This document shows, one piece after another, positions 49,853 through 59,763 of a stretch of DNA of 64,000 nucleotides (its first letter is position 1; every line of letters starts with the position of its first letter). Source of the DNA: a virus. Location: the IMG/VR virus record IMGVR_UViG_3300028388_002189, positions 1 through 64,000 of that record. The stretch is one strand, 5' to 3'. A program made the translations under genes and the position numbers. Below the pieces are notes generated by a model. That model made no database searches and was not told where the DNA came from. It saw nothing but the letters and a program-made list of their open reading frames with translations.

Positions 49853-51130
49853 TTAAGCCTCAAAGTTGTTAGCATTATAGTCGTCTGGTCGGTTAACGTC
49901 AGTCCGAATAAGACTTGTAGGGAATCTCTCCGCCGCTCTGTCTAAGGTATCTTCTACTTGATCAACTTCTTTGACGAACGACTTAAACATATTAACAATA
50001 TTTTCATAGTTCACAGTTGGATTAGGTGCTTGGACATGGAGAAGCACAGCACCACTATAGAGTATTTCTTTACCCGTCCTTAACTTTTCGTCAGTAACAA
50101 TACCTCTATCACGAAGGAGATCTTCGACTTTATTACTTAACGAGGACTGAGGATAGTTAGGATGGTTAACGCTGTTCATCAATGCCCGACTAAAGTCTTG
50201 ATCTTTACCAGTGCCAGATAGCACTAAAACGGCGTTCGCATCCCCAAAAGCAAACAGTTGAGCGATACCGTTTATAGCGTCAAGGATTGCTTGTACCCTA
50301 TTAGATATAATGTTTACCCTACGTCGTGCAAGTTCAAGTATTTCACTTATGGCATCAAGTCTCGACTTGGCGCTTGATAGACCATTGATTGCCTCTGTAA
50401 GTGCGACAACTAAGTTTTTTATCGCCCCAAACTCTAAGAGGTCTATCTTGTAGTTGAAGTCGGGAGCAGAACCTTGTCCGCCCTTCAAAACACTATCGAG
50501 GTCTAAGACCTCCGTGACTGCGCTGTACTTTGTAGACGTAAAACCATCGAACAGGTCTTCACCTATCCCCTCAATCTGACTCTTTAGCCTACCAAATACA
50601 TTTAATAACTCTTCTATATTAGGAAGACTCCAAAGGGCAAGGAGAGCTACTGCGGAAGTATCTGATACTGTGACAGGTCTATTACCATCCTCTAGGTCTG
50701 TATACGCATTAGCTACGTCATAGAGGATTTCGTCGGGAGTACGCCTTGACTTTGGACTGCTTGGGAAGTGGTAAAGTGTGCTTATGGATAACCCTGTAAA
50801 TAAGTTTAGAATACCTGTCACTACTTCTCTGAGAGCAGTTATGAAGGCGGAAAAGGCATCTGTAGCAAAGCCTAATGCGATCGCCACAATATCAACAATA
50901 ACCTCTAGGGTTTCAATCAAAGCGTTGATTGTAAATGCTACGTTATCTACGCCTTCTACTACGCTGGCAATTGAATCTACGTCTATCCCTATGACCTCAA
51001 GAACCTCTGAGAGATTTATCCCTTTACCCCATCGCAATTCAAAAGGAGTATCTCCGTACTCTTTGACGTATTCTTTCCAAGTTGACTCCCTAGTCAACCC
51101 TCTCTGTCTTGATTCTATGGGACTTGTCAT
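49853..51130 (-). CDS. Baseplate-region structural protein, 425 aa
   Basis: Located between gp25 and the 104-aa gene. Contains long hydrophobic/helical stretches (IETLEVIVDIVAIALGFATDAF) and WKEYVKEYGDTPFELRWGKG. No enzyme motif. Probably a baseplate or tail accessory protein. Start overlaps the upstream gene by 41 nt. Confidence 0.55.
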   Translation of the reverse strand: MTSPIESRQRGLTRESTWKEYVKEYGDTPFELRWGKGINLSEVLEVIGIDVDSIASVVEGVDNVAFTINALIETLEVIVDIVAIALGFATDAFSAFITALREVVTGILNLFTGLSISTLYHFPSSPKSRRTPDEILYDVANAYTDLEDGNRPVTVSDTSAVALLALWSLPNIEELLNVFGRLKSQIEGIGEDLFDGFTSTKYSAVTEVLDLDSVLKGGQGSAPDFNYKIDLLEFGAIKNLVVALTEAINGLSSAKSRLDAISEILELARRRVNIISNRVQAILDAINGIAQLFAFGDANAVLVLSGTGKDQDFSRALMNSVNHPNYPQSSLSNKVEDLLRDRGIVTDEKLRTGKEILYSGAVLLHVQAPNPTVNYENIVNMFKSFVKEVDQVEDTLDRAAERFPTSLIRTDVNRPDDYNANNFEA

Positions 51131-51404
51131 GTGGTTTTCTGCCTTGCGCCTTCATTAAATGTGCTCGTATGAGGGCGACCGCAGAAGTCATCTCCTTCTT
51201 TGCGCTTGCCCAAGCAATAAACTCTAGTGTGTCTTTAACTGTTGATTTTACTATCGTAGCGTCGGTACGTCTACCATTGATCAGATCGTTTACTGCATTA
51301 AGGCGAGAAGTTAAGTCTTCTGCATACGACTCCATTGATAAGCCGCGTTGATCCCAAGGTGTGGGAATACAGTTCTCTAATTTCTTTATTGTATCTTCGT
51401 CCAT
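51090..51404 (-). CDS. Hypothetical phage protein, 104 aa
   Basis: Small helical protein in the baseplate cluster (MDEDTIKKLENCIPTP...). Motif copy 15 sits just upstream of its start codon. Not recognised. Confidence 0.55.
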   Translation of the reverse strand: MDEDTIKKLENCIPTPWDQRGLSMESYAEDLTSRLNAVNDLINGRRTDATIVKSTVKDTLEFIAWASAKKEMTSAVALIRAHLMKAQGRKPHDKSHRIKTERVD

Positions 51405-51413
51405 GACTCACCG

Positions 51414-51427
51414 AGTTGTTGAAAAGT
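51414..51427 (+). repeat. Dispersed 14-bp motif, copy 15
   Basis: AGTTGTTGAAAAGT between the stop of the 109-aa gene and the start of the 104-aa gene. Confidence 0.85.
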
Positions 51428-51428
51428 T

Positions 51429-51758
51429 TTAACTTAGCGTACCTATGCCTGTGCCAGTACCTGTCGCTGTTCCTATGATTGGTGCAGGATTTGACTGTGC
51501 AACCGCTGTACCTGTTACGTTAACAGTACCTGTTGGATTAGTAGTCGTCGAGGTAGTTGTCACGTTGGTGTTTACAGTAGCGGTCAATATCCAAGCATGA
51601 ATCGCTGTGGCATACGCTTGTGATCTTTGTTCTATAGCTGTTAACGTTACGGGATCTATCACAGGTGGAATAGCGCCCCTCGCTGCATACTGTTGATTAA
51701 GAAAGTTAATATCTACTTGAGCTAACGCCTGTCCTAAAGTTACGGGATTCAAAGCCAT
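51429..51758 (-). CDS. Hypothetical Thr/Gly-rich protein, 109 aa
   Basis: The C-terminal half is Thr/Asn/Gly-rich and low complexity (NVTTTSTTTNPTGT...GTATGTGTGIG). It is coupled to the spike protein gene. Possibly a small tail-tip or spike accessory protein. Family unknown. Confidence 0.5.
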   Translation of the reverse strand: MALNPVTLGQALAQVDINFLNQQYAARGAIPPVIDPVTLTAIEQRSQAYATAIHAWILTATVNTNVTTTSTTTNPTGTVNVTGTAVAQSNPAPIIGTATGTGTGIGTLS

Positions 51759-51761
51759 GTC

Positions 51762-53153
51762 TTATGCCTTACTTAAATATACACACTCTGAGAGTATTAG
51801 AGGTTGTGTGGGAGTTGGAGTTAAGAAGGTCGCCCTTGCGCTAGTGATTGCTGTTTGGGCAGCGATAGAGGCAGTAGCTAAAACAGGGTTAGGACCGCCA
51901 AAACCAGGAGTTACGCCACCAGAACTCATCGTTGAGAAGAAAACGTCAAGCGAAGACAATAAAGCCTCCATGAATAGTTGGAGTTGAGTACCCATAACCG
52001 CAGGTTCTTTGATTAAAGGAACGCTTGTTGCACCCATTAAAGGAATCGTGTTTAGTAAGTTACCTAGATAAACATGACCGCCTAGTGCAGCAGGTACACC
52101 ACCTCTTAAGTTAATACCATATCTTGCAATACCTGCGATATCCGCACTCGATATCGTGACATTTCCGTTAAGTCCTTGAACAGACAACGAGTCCTGTGCA
52201 AAGATTCCTGTAGTAATAGAAGTCGCATTAGAGAAACTCATAAACCCTTTGGACGCGCTAACAAGATCAATGTTACCAAAAGAGTTAACAGATAGGTCGC
52301 CCCCAGAAGACAGATCTAATAAGTTAGCCATTGTCGCTTTCAAAGACCCACCGTCTACTTGAACTAGACCTTCAATCGTCGCTTGAAGGCTGTCAGAAGA
52401 AGAAACAACAGGTCCAGACACATCTACTTGTTTTGTCCCAAGTATCTGCGAGGTGTAGTTGCCATCCACAGTTTCTGTATGAGAGCCCACCTCTTCTACT
52501 CGGTTATCAATTACGACCTCTTTACGATGCTTTGATCTTGTTAGCACCTTAGACTCTGTAACAATATTGATGGAACCGTCGGGCAGAATCTCAATATGAG
52601 CGCCATTCGCATGGTGTAGTTGTATACGCTCTCCGCCATCAGTGTCGTCGAACTCAAGACGGTGACCTGTCTTAGTCTGTAAGATTGTAACCTCACCATA
52701 CTCCCCTTCAAAAGAAGAAGTCGGTACACCATAACGACCTTTCAAAGCACCGTAGTCCGACCCGTCAAAGTGCCCTCGACCATGAGCAGGAACTGAGCTC
52801 GGTTCGCGCTGAAACGCATCACTCTGTTCTAAGTCAGATCCGTCACTTAGATGTCCATCTGTTACCAGATCAAAGTAACCACCCGAATAAATAGGGTAAG
52901 AAGTTAAACCTTCTTCACACTCAATCCAAACAACAGAACCGACAGGAGGGACTGAGAAAAACCCACAATCACGACCTCCGTAAAAAGGCATACAAGGAAG
53001 TGCCCAAGGCGACTCACCCGCTCCATAGAGCTCTACATTTTCAACCTTTATTCGACCTCTACGCTCTGGGTCTTGATTGTTAGAGACCCTCGCTTTTCTC
53101 TTACCGTATACACGCCCATAATAGCGTCTTTCGTATTCATTCTCGTCTATCAT
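51762..53153 (-). CDS. Baseplate assembly protein V / spike (gpV, gp5/VgrG type), 463 aa
   Basis: N-terminal OB-fold region has RGRIKVENVELYGAGESPWALPCMPFYGG...FFSVPPVGSVVWIECEEG. LEFDDTDGGERIQLHHANGA and IEILPDGSINIV follow, typical of the transition to a spike beta-helix. The protein is the central puncturing spike; a C-terminal Gly-rich beta segment follows. Confidence 0.85.
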   Translation of the reverse strand: MIDENEYERRYYGRVYGKRKARVSNNQDPERRGRIKVENVELYGAGESPWALPCMPFYGGRDCGFFSVPPVGSVVWIECEEGLTSYPIYSGGYFDLVTDGHLSDGSDLEQSDAFQREPSSVPAHGRGHFDGSDYGALKGRYGVPTSSFEGEYGEVTILQTKTGHRLEFDDTDGGERIQLHHANGAHIEILPDGSINIVTESKVLTRSKHRKEVVIDNRVEEVGSHTETVDGNYTSQILGTKQVDVSGPVVSSSDSLQATIEGLVQVDGGSLKATMANLLDLSSGGDLSVNSFGNIDLVSASKGFMSFSNATSITTGIFAQDSLSVQGLNGNVTISSADIAGIARYGINLRGGVPAALGGHVYLGNLLNTIPLMGATSVPLIKEPAVMGTQLQLFMEALLSSLDVFFSTMSSGGVTPGFGGPNPVLATASIAAQTAITSARATFLTPTPTQPLILSECVYLSKA

Positions 53154-53155
53154 AT

Positions 53156-55624
53156 TTATAACAAGTCCCTTGTAGCAGAATACCTAGTAGCCTCAACTCG
53201 ACCTTGAGTCTGCAACCTTGCCTCTTCTTTTTTAGCTTCAGCTTCGATCTTTGCTCTTTCTTTATCCTGTTCTCTTGCTATAGCATCCATATCTCTTATC
53301 TGAATCTTATCCTCTGAATTCGGTCTCTCATCGCCCGCAGCTTTACGAGTTGAATCACTGCCCTTAGAGGTATTCCGACCTGTACCACTTATCCGAGATT
53401 TACCATAAGAGTTCTTCTGTTTAGCCGTTGCTTTTCGACATACGATCCGAGTGTTAAAACCACTAGTTGAGATAGAGTGCTCTTCCTTAGCAATGTACCA
53501 CACACCATCTAGCTTCTCATATAGATCAACAATTTCAATCAACTTACCAACGCGCATGGTCCAATCGCCTGCTTTAAGGTCAACGGTTAACTTAGTGACT
53601 GCCTTTTTACTACGCCCTGTTCCACTCCCACGCTTTTGGGAAACAGGTTCAAAAGAAGCAGCACCTACGCTACCATCTGTAGACGACGTAGTATCTGAAG
53701 TGTTCTTTTCTTGTTCCCCATCCTTAGCATTAGGTTTACTTGGATCTTTTCTAGTCTTAGTAGGCACACTCCGTGTTTGTATTTCTATCTGCGCTTGAGT
53801 ATAAGTCCCCTTTTGAAACTGCCTTACACGATATTTGAAGGAGCCATCTTTATTAAGTTCTTTCGCCTGTTCCTGTAATGCTTGGAGTTCTTCTCTATAG
53901 TCGTCACCCCTCTCAGTGTTTAGGTACTCAGTCCTAACCAAAGTGGCTTTAGTTTGAGGTGCCCTTTCCCAAACATAAACGTCTTCTGTCTCTTCACCTT
54001 CGGGAGCATCTTCATCCCCTGTAGGTTTGGCTTCAACAGTAGTCGTCGGCGGGGTATTGTCTTTCTTCTGTTTATCTTCTTCCTTTTTCTCTCTCGCTTC
54101 TTTCTGTTCGGGAGTTTCTTTGCCTATCGTGTATTGAACTAGTCTAACCTTACCCTCCTCAGTTACACCCAAGATCTTACCAATGACATTACCCGCAATA
54201 ACTCCCCTAACAAATGTTTTGTACCCCTCTGCGCCAAGTACCTTTTCTTCGGATTCTAGAATCCGATGACCTTTAGGTAACTTGGTTACCTTTTTAACTA
54301 CAACTGACGTTAGATATACATCGGCAGGGTCTGTTTCGGGTGTACCATTCTGAGTATTGAAAACTTCTACTCTGTAGCCGTCTTCTGCCTTCCAAACCTT
54401 AGCGGCATTCAAAAGCACATTTGCATCGCTTGGTTCTTTAGTTCTGTCGTCATTCTTACCACTATCGTTTGTAGGATATCTACTAAACCTCCAATATCCC
54501 TTAGCTTGACCAGAAGCACTACTGGGACCTAGTTCAAAGCGAGTGTTATTGTATACTACAGGTCCTGCAACCACTACTGTAAACGTCGTGTTAGGAGCAC
54601 TTCCGTCACCCTTCGCCCAAGTTTGATTTAAGGGCTTAGACCCTTTCGGTGAAGTTCCTTTCTTCTTAGGAAACTTCGTACTTAAAGATACTTTTGAGAT
54701 ATTAGAAGCAGGGTAACCGTAAAGCATCTTAGTGGGCTTCTGCCCACGTTTGACTAGCTCTTTTTTGAAAGGTGTTGAAAATTTCAAAGCGCCAAGTTCT
54801 GGATTAAAAAACATCTCTACGTCAGCTAACTGAGTCGCCACAGTTAATCCAAAACCTAAATCTTGTCCCGATAGCGTGATCGGTCTTGTTTGCTCGTCTA
54901 TGATTCTTTGGTATTCCTCTTCTAAGAGTTGACTGTAATCTGTACTAATATCTACTAGAGACGCAATCGTGTCTACGGCAGACAAGCCATACTCATTGCT
55001 AAACACTTCGGCGCTTGTTGTTGCTGATAAGCGACTACCTATCGCACCTTTAACACTTAGTATGGCAGTACCTTCATCAAACTTAATACCTCGCTCGACG
55101 ACACGCAAGTTACGCCAACGTGTATGCGCTTTAGAATACCCCCACTTTACACTGAACCTTTTACCTATGCGGAACTTATCCAAATTATTGGCAGTCGAAG
55201 CGCCATCTTTATATAAAGCACCAACCTCTAGTTTGTTCTTGTAGTCTGGGATATATAGTTCAAAGGCGACCGTAGGGTACTTACCAACCTCATTAGTAAA
55301 GGAGATCGACTTTAAAGAATAAGTTGTCGGACGATAAGAACCACCCTTAGAACCAAACAACTGAAAGGAAGCGTCAAACTCTTCCTCGCTGTCTAAAGTC
55401 ACCCAAGCATAAGGTTCTAGATCTAACTCACCTATTTGACTATGTAGAGGCAGATTAAACCGATCGTTTTCACCTAAATAGTTACGATCTTCGATTTCCG
55501 CTTCTATATTTATAGGTATGTAAGACTTCTTAGTCTTTGCGAAAACTCGCCTTCTACTCTTTCGGGGAGTCCTCTTCTTAGTCGTGACTTTAGCCTTTGG
55601 CTTTTTGGGTGTTGGTTTTCCCAT
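53156..55624 (-). CDS. Baseplate hub protein (P2 gpD/late control D-like), 822 aa
   Basis: A very basic N-terminal 35 residues (PKKPKAKVTTKKRTPRKSRR) precede hub motifs such as VAFELYIPDYKNKLEV..., GKRFSVKWGYSK and LSAVDTIASLVDIS. An internal Lys/Glu-rich low-complexity region lies near residues 500-540 and the C-terminus is again charged. It caps the tape measure and carries the spike. Assignment from sequence order and partial motifs. Confidence 0.75.
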   Translation of the reverse strand: MGKPTPKKPKAKVTTKKRTPRKSRRRVFAKTKKSYIPINIEAEIEDRNYLGENDRFNLPLHSQIGELDLEPYAWVTLDSEEEFDASFQLFGSKGGSYRPTTYSLKSISFTNEVGKYPTVAFELYIPDYKNKLEVGALYKDGASTANNLDKFRIGKRFSVKWGYSKAHTRWRNLRVVERGIKFDEGTAILSVKGAIGSRLSATTSAEVFSNEYGLSAVDTIASLVDISTDYSQLLEEEYQRIIDEQTRPITLSGQDLGFGLTVATQLADVEMFFNPELGALKFSTPFKKELVKRGQKPTKMLYGYPASNISKVSLSTKFPKKKGTSPKGSKPLNQTWAKGDGSAPNTTFTVVVAGPVVYNNTRFELGPSSASGQAKGYWRFSRYPTNDSGKNDDRTKEPSDANVLLNAAKVWKAEDGYRVEVFNTQNGTPETDPADVYLTSVVVKKVTKLPKGHRILESEEKVLGAEGYKTFVRGVIAGNVIGKILGVTEEGKVRLVQYTIGKETPEQKEAREKKEEDKQKKDNTPPTTTVEAKPTGDEDAPEGEETEDVYVWERAPQTKATLVRTEYLNTERGDDYREELQALQEQAKELNKDGSFKYRVRQFQKGTYTQAQIEIQTRSVPTKTRKDPSKPNAKDGEQEKNTSDTTSSTDGSVGAASFEPVSQKRGSGTGRSKKAVTKLTVDLKAGDWTMRVGKLIEIVDLYEKLDGVWYIAKEEHSISTSGFNTRIVCRKATAKQKNSYGKSRISGTGRNTSKGSDSTRKAAGDERPNSEDKIQIRDMDAIAREQDKERAKIEAEAKKEEARLQTQGRVEATRYSATRDLL

Positions 55625-55634
55625 ATATACCCCC

Positions 55635-55964
55635 TTAGTAAGCGTTTACTTCAGTATTAGGAGGAATCATAACCTTATCACCCTCTTTTAAGTAAGAGGC
55701 ATCGATTAAAGGATTATAGTCAGCGATAAACCACCATAAACGAGCGTCTCCGTAGTAATGAAGCGCTAACTTGTGGATCGTTTCACCTTGCTTTACTGTA
55801 TGGTTGAGAAGTTCAAGGACAGATCTGTAGGTAGTAGGTCTTAAGAGACAAGTTAAAACTTCCTTCTCGGGTGCGCTCTCAATAGACCTAGCCTCTTCCT
55901 TGTACTCAAAGTAAGTCACAAAACCGTATTCTTTATAACGACTCTTTCGTGTAATGAGACTCAT
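55635..55964 (-). CDS. LysM-domain tail protein (gp53-like), 109 aa
   Basis: C-terminal LysM-like part: HTVKQGETIHKLALHYYGDARLWWFIADYNPLID then KEGDKVMIPPN. Short LysM proteins of this size accompany phage hub genes and are thought to bind other tail proteins. Overlaps the next gene by 4 nt (ATGA). Confidence 0.8.
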   Translation of the reverse strand: MSLITRKSRYKEYGFVTYFEYKEEARSIESAPEKEVLTCLLRPTTYRSVLELLNHTVKQGETIHKLALHYYGDARLWWFIADYNPLIDASYLKEGDKVMIPPNTEVNAY

Positions 55965-56476
55965 GAATAACCCCCTTGTACTTTCAACATAGAGACATCA
56001 GTAGACAACCCAGAACTTATCACAGTACATTCTATGGCAGCCGTTAGTCGTATCGGAGCTAAAGTTGTCTTATGATACTGAGTGGTCGTTATATCAATAC
56101 GATCAATCGCCACATGGAACATCCCATATTGTTTAAGATCTAGTAAGTATTTATGAGGCTTGACCTGTTCATAATAAGTTAAACGAGTAATATGCTTAGG
56201 TAGCGTCAGTCTTCTAAGACTTTTTAACTGCTTAGTCACGCCTGTGTGATCAAACATAAACAGTTCAAAAGATAACTTTGTAGGTTCCGCCATACCATAT
56301 TGAGCAAGAGGCATCATCTGACCTTGACCTTCTGAGTAGTTGTACTTAACACCTCTCTGCTCAGAGATACTCGATGGGTTAAAATCAAATATTAGTTCAT
56401 GATTCTCTTGATTAGTACTGTTGGTAACGGAGAGAAGCCGACCCTTAGTAGATTTTGGCTGTGCGCTAGAGATCAT
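55961..56476 (-). CDS. CIS-tube-type baseplate protein, 171 aa
   Basis: FDFNPSSISEQRGVKYN and FELFMFDHTG with ITTTQYHKTTLAPIRLTAAIECTV resemble the contractile-injection-system tube/hub adaptor N-terminal domain, often fused with LysM. Here LysM is a separate gene immediately downstream. Links tube and hub. Confidence 0.65.
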   Translation of the reverse strand: MISSAQPKSTKGRLLSVTNSTNQENHELIFDFNPSSISEQRGVKYNYSEGQGQMMPLAQYGMAEPTKLSFELFMFDHTGVTKQLKSLRRLTLPKHITRLTYYEQVKPHKYLLDLKQYGMFHVAIDRIDITTTQYHKTTLAPIRLTAAIECTVISSGLSTDVSMLKVQGGYS

Positions 56477-56494
56477 TTATAACTCCTAAGTTGC

Positions 56495-59400
56495 TCATGT
56501 GGTACCTGTCGCTATTCCGTCTGCCTGTAGATTAGCAAGAACAGTGGATACCTCTTCGGGACTATCCACCTTTATTTCCAAATTGCTAATGTTGTACTTA
56601 TTCCCTTGAACATTCTCTTTGATGTTCTGTGTACTCCCACCAGCAGAGGAGGTATTGGCATAGTAACTAGTAGAGTTATTGACCATAGGTTGGGTAGTGG
56701 AAGGACTACTGCTGTAAGTACCCGCATTACCACTATTTAGACTATCCATAGTACTTTGAGTAGACATAGCCACTTGATTAATGGTCTTTATAGGAGTAGC
56801 CTCAGCAGTTTTTGCCAAAGAAGCCGTTTCTTCAGTATCCGTCGAGTCGCTAAAGTACGAAAACAAAGAAGCAAGACCATATATTGCAAGACCGATACCA
56901 GCGATCCAACCAAAGGCAGCGGCTACGCTAAGACCAAATACAGTCATAACAGTCGATGCTAGTTGTATAATAGGTATTAAGAATAACATAGCACCGCCTA
57001 CGGTGGTCAAAGCGTCACCTATACCATATAAAGCGCTTCCTTCTTGAGAAAAGCTCTTAATCCCTGCGCCTACTGTTAAGAAGCCAGCACCTGCTGCGGC
57101 TAAACCTGTATTCATCTTACTAAGAGTACCTACTAAAGCCTGTTTCTTGGTGAGAAATTGATCCGAAACACTCGTAGACTGACTAACAGCCCTATTATAG
57201 TTATCTACTTTCCCTCTTAGCGCATCATACTTCAACTTCAACCTCTCAAGGAAGGTGAGTTGTTTTTGACTAGTATTTTGAGCCGAGTTCATAGCGATGC
57301 TCATTTTATTCAGTCGAGTCCCAGCACCCTCTAAAGAACCTGTCAATGCTTTGAACTTGGTACCCATCAAAGTGATCATACTTGTGAAGAAAGTATAAGA
57401 CTTAAAGATAAGCATACCACTCAACAAGATACCAAGTGCGCCACCTACAAGTCTCAATGCAAAAGCCGTCACGGATGCTTCATCACTCGCACCAGAGAAG
57501 ATAACGGCTAAGAACTTAAACGGCATTAACATTAAGTTGAGAGCGCCGCCCACTAAAGTAAAGATGACATGGAGAGACATCATAACAGGTACTAACATAC
57601 CTTCGGCAATTCTACCGAATCCCATAAAGAGACTTCTCATGATGTCCATAGCAGAGCCTAAACTATAGACAAGACCCTCAAGTCCGTAAGTTTGCATGAA
57701 CTGCATACCTTCTCTACCACTTGTCCCAATAGCAGAGTTAAGAGAGTTAAGTCGGTCTTCTAACTTTTTGATAGCATCTTCTTGTTTTGTGTAAACAGGT
57801 GAACCCTTTTGCATACCTAAAAGAGATTGTTGCGCTGTGTCTATTTGGTTCCTCAAAGAGAAGAACTGTTTCGATAACTCTTTTACACTTTTACCTTGTA
57901 GATCCTTACTGAACATCGCTTGGAATAAACCACCGACAGACTTAGCAGCATTCTTGATTCTCTCTAGGATGATCGCGAAACCTTCACCGATAGTCTCTGC
58001 GCCAGAGAAGTACTTCATCACAGCCACGATAGCTACGCCTAATAGGAATAAACCTCCTGTTAACTGTACGACAACCGCTAAAGTAGGTGCTAGGAACACT
58101 TTACCAAAGGCAGACATGGTTGCGCCGAGACCTTTTGCTGCACCACCTGCTTGCGTCATCGAGTGCCTCAGTGCAATACTAAAGGTTGCCGATGCCGTTA
58201 ACATGAACCCAAGATTAGTACCTATACCTGTTAGCATCTGTAGACTTCGCCCTAAGAACGAAGTCGTTGACGCTAAAGTTTGGTTGTTCGTCATCAACGT
58301 ACCTGTTGCTTTAACAAGTTCAGTATAAGTGTCAAGACCTGCCCTAGCATAAACATCGTGCTTAAAGATTGCTTCAGACAATGCAGATTCAGCAGACTCA
58401 GATAACTTGATTCGCTTATCTAGCGTTTTTAGAGCATCTGCTTGAGCTCTATCTAGCTCTCCTAAATCGTTATTAATCCCTTTGGCATATTCTTTGAGAC
58501 TAGTGCCTCTCTTTTTCAAGAAGAGGTCTAATGCTTTGATTGTTTGAGAACCAGACTCTGTACCAAATGCTTGTTTTAATGTTGCCTGTGCTTCGACTAC
58601 ACCCTTCTGTTTTGCGATCTGCCTATATCTATTTAGCAAGTCTGTACCAAAGTCTTCAACACTCTTTAATGCACGTTTCCCTGTTTCTGAATCTATTGTG
58701 AAAAGTTGCTCTATAGCATATTCGTTTCTGGCTCGCATGACTCCTGCATAGTTATATTTAAGAGCATCTGCGACACTTTTGTAATTTTTTTCTAACGCCT
58801 TATTTATATATCCTATATCTAAGTCACTAGCGCCTGTTAGTCTTTGAATAGCTATATTCTTTAAGTTAGACCTCTTTGAGAGTTTACCTGTCGCTTGTAA
58901 TTTTCTATCTAAACTTTTTAAGTTGTTATACATCGACAATATAGAACCACCAAAGTTCTTAAACTTTAGACCTGCATTAGCCGCAGATTCACCACCTTCC
59001 ATAAGAGCAGCGATGAAGGTATTAATGGTGGCTTCTCGCAGCTCAGACTTAGCAAAATACTGTGCGCCTATTCTTAAACCACTTAACGATTCCCTAATCC
59101 CATCGAAACCTAAACTTGTATCAGTAGTAACTTTGTATAACGAGTTTAGATTCTTGCCCATATTCTTAGTGTCACCACCAAGTGTCTTAAAGGTAAGTGT
59201 TGTTATCTTTGCAGCTTCTTCAAGAGATAACATACCACCCGAAGCAGTAGCGAACTGTAGAGTGTCTCCAATAACACCAAGAGTATCATCTAGGCTGAGT
59301 CCGTCTTGCTTCATGCTTTGGAAAGCACCCGCAATCTCTGCCTTGGTGTACTCAGTAGTCATTGCTAGTCGGCTAATTGTATCTTCTGCCTTCGTGAAGT

Positions 59401-59758
59401 CTCCAAGCGCAGAAATTTCAGTCTCTCCTGCAAGTCCCATAGTACTCTTTAACAAGTTCATGGCGGTCTCAGTCTTCGCAAAACCTTTCTGCATACTCTC
59501 AAACACGTTGTTAATCTTAACATTCATGTTCAATAAGTAAGTAGACAACTGGACAAGACCCGCTTGGATATTAGCAAGACCCTGGTCTGACAACTTCCTA
59601 GCGGACTCTCGATTTTGGTTTTGGTTTTTACGTGTAGTTAAAAGGGCTTCCGAATACTTTCGATTAGAGTTCTCTAACTGCTTTATGGCAGAAACCATCT
59701 GTTGTGTGCCTAAGATTTGTAGTTGTAACGTCTGTTTTAATGTTTGACCATCTGCCAT
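56495..59758 (-). CDS. Tape measure protein, 1,087 aa
   Basis: Start ATG 5 nt after the end of the frameshifted tail chaperone. Long helical protein: N-terminal 500 residues coiled-coil/repeat (NRKYSEALLTTRKNQNQNRES..., TEYTKAEIAGAFQSMKQDG), then hydrophobic helices at about 540-610 and 770-830. Sets tail length and is injected with DNA. Antisense open frames in it are shadows. Confidence 0.88.
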   Translation of the reverse strand: MADGQTLKQTLQLQILGTQQMVSAIKQLENSNRKYSEALLTTRKNQNQNRESARKLSDQGLANIQAGLVQLSTYLLNMNVKINNVFESMQKGFAKTETAMNLLKSTMGLAGETEISALGDFTKAEDTISRLAMTTEYTKAEIAGAFQSMKQDGLSLDDTLGVIGDTLQFATASGGMLSLEEAAKITTLTFKTLGGDTKNMGKNLNSLYKVTTDTSLGFDGIRESLSGLRIGAQYFAKSELREATINTFIAALMEGGESAANAGLKFKNFGGSILSMYNNLKSLDRKLQATGKLSKRSNLKNIAIQRLTGASDLDIGYINKALEKNYKSVADALKYNYAGVMRARNEYAIEQLFTIDSETGKRALKSVEDFGTDLLNRYRQIAKQKGVVEAQATLKQAFGTESGSQTIKALDLFLKKRGTSLKEYAKGINNDLGELDRAQADALKTLDKRIKLSESAESALSEAIFKHDVYARAGLDTYTELVKATGTLMTNNQTLASTTSFLGRSLQMLTGIGTNLGFMLTASATFSIALRHSMTQAGGAAKGLGATMSAFGKVFLAPTLAVVVQLTGGLFLLGVAIVAVMKYFSGAETIGEGFAIILERIKNAAKSVGGLFQAMFSKDLQGKSVKELSKQFFSLRNQIDTAQQSLLGMQKGSPVYTKQEDAIKKLEDRLNSLNSAIGTSGREGMQFMQTYGLEGLVYSLGSAMDIMRSLFMGFGRIAEGMLVPVMMSLHVIFTLVGGALNLMLMPFKFLAVIFSGASDEASVTAFALRLVGGALGILLSGMLIFKSYTFFTSMITLMGTKFKALTGSLEGAGTRLNKMSIAMNSAQNTSQKQLTFLERLKLKYDALRGKVDNYNRAVSQSTSVSDQFLTKKQALVGTLSKMNTGLAAAGAGFLTVGAGIKSFSQEGSALYGIGDALTTVGGAMLFLIPIIQLASTVMTVFGLSVAAAFGWIAGIGLAIYGLASLFSYFSDSTDTEETASLAKTAEATPIKTINQVAMSTQSTMDSLNSGNAGTYSSSPSTTQPMVNNSTSYYANTSSAGGSTQNIKENVQGNKYNISNLEIKVDSPEEVSTVLANLQADGIATGTT

Positions 59759-59763
59759 AACTA

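Noticed and set aside
58923-59540. 205-aa plus-strand frame within the tape measure gene
   Set aside because: Antisense to a strong gene with no ribosome site.
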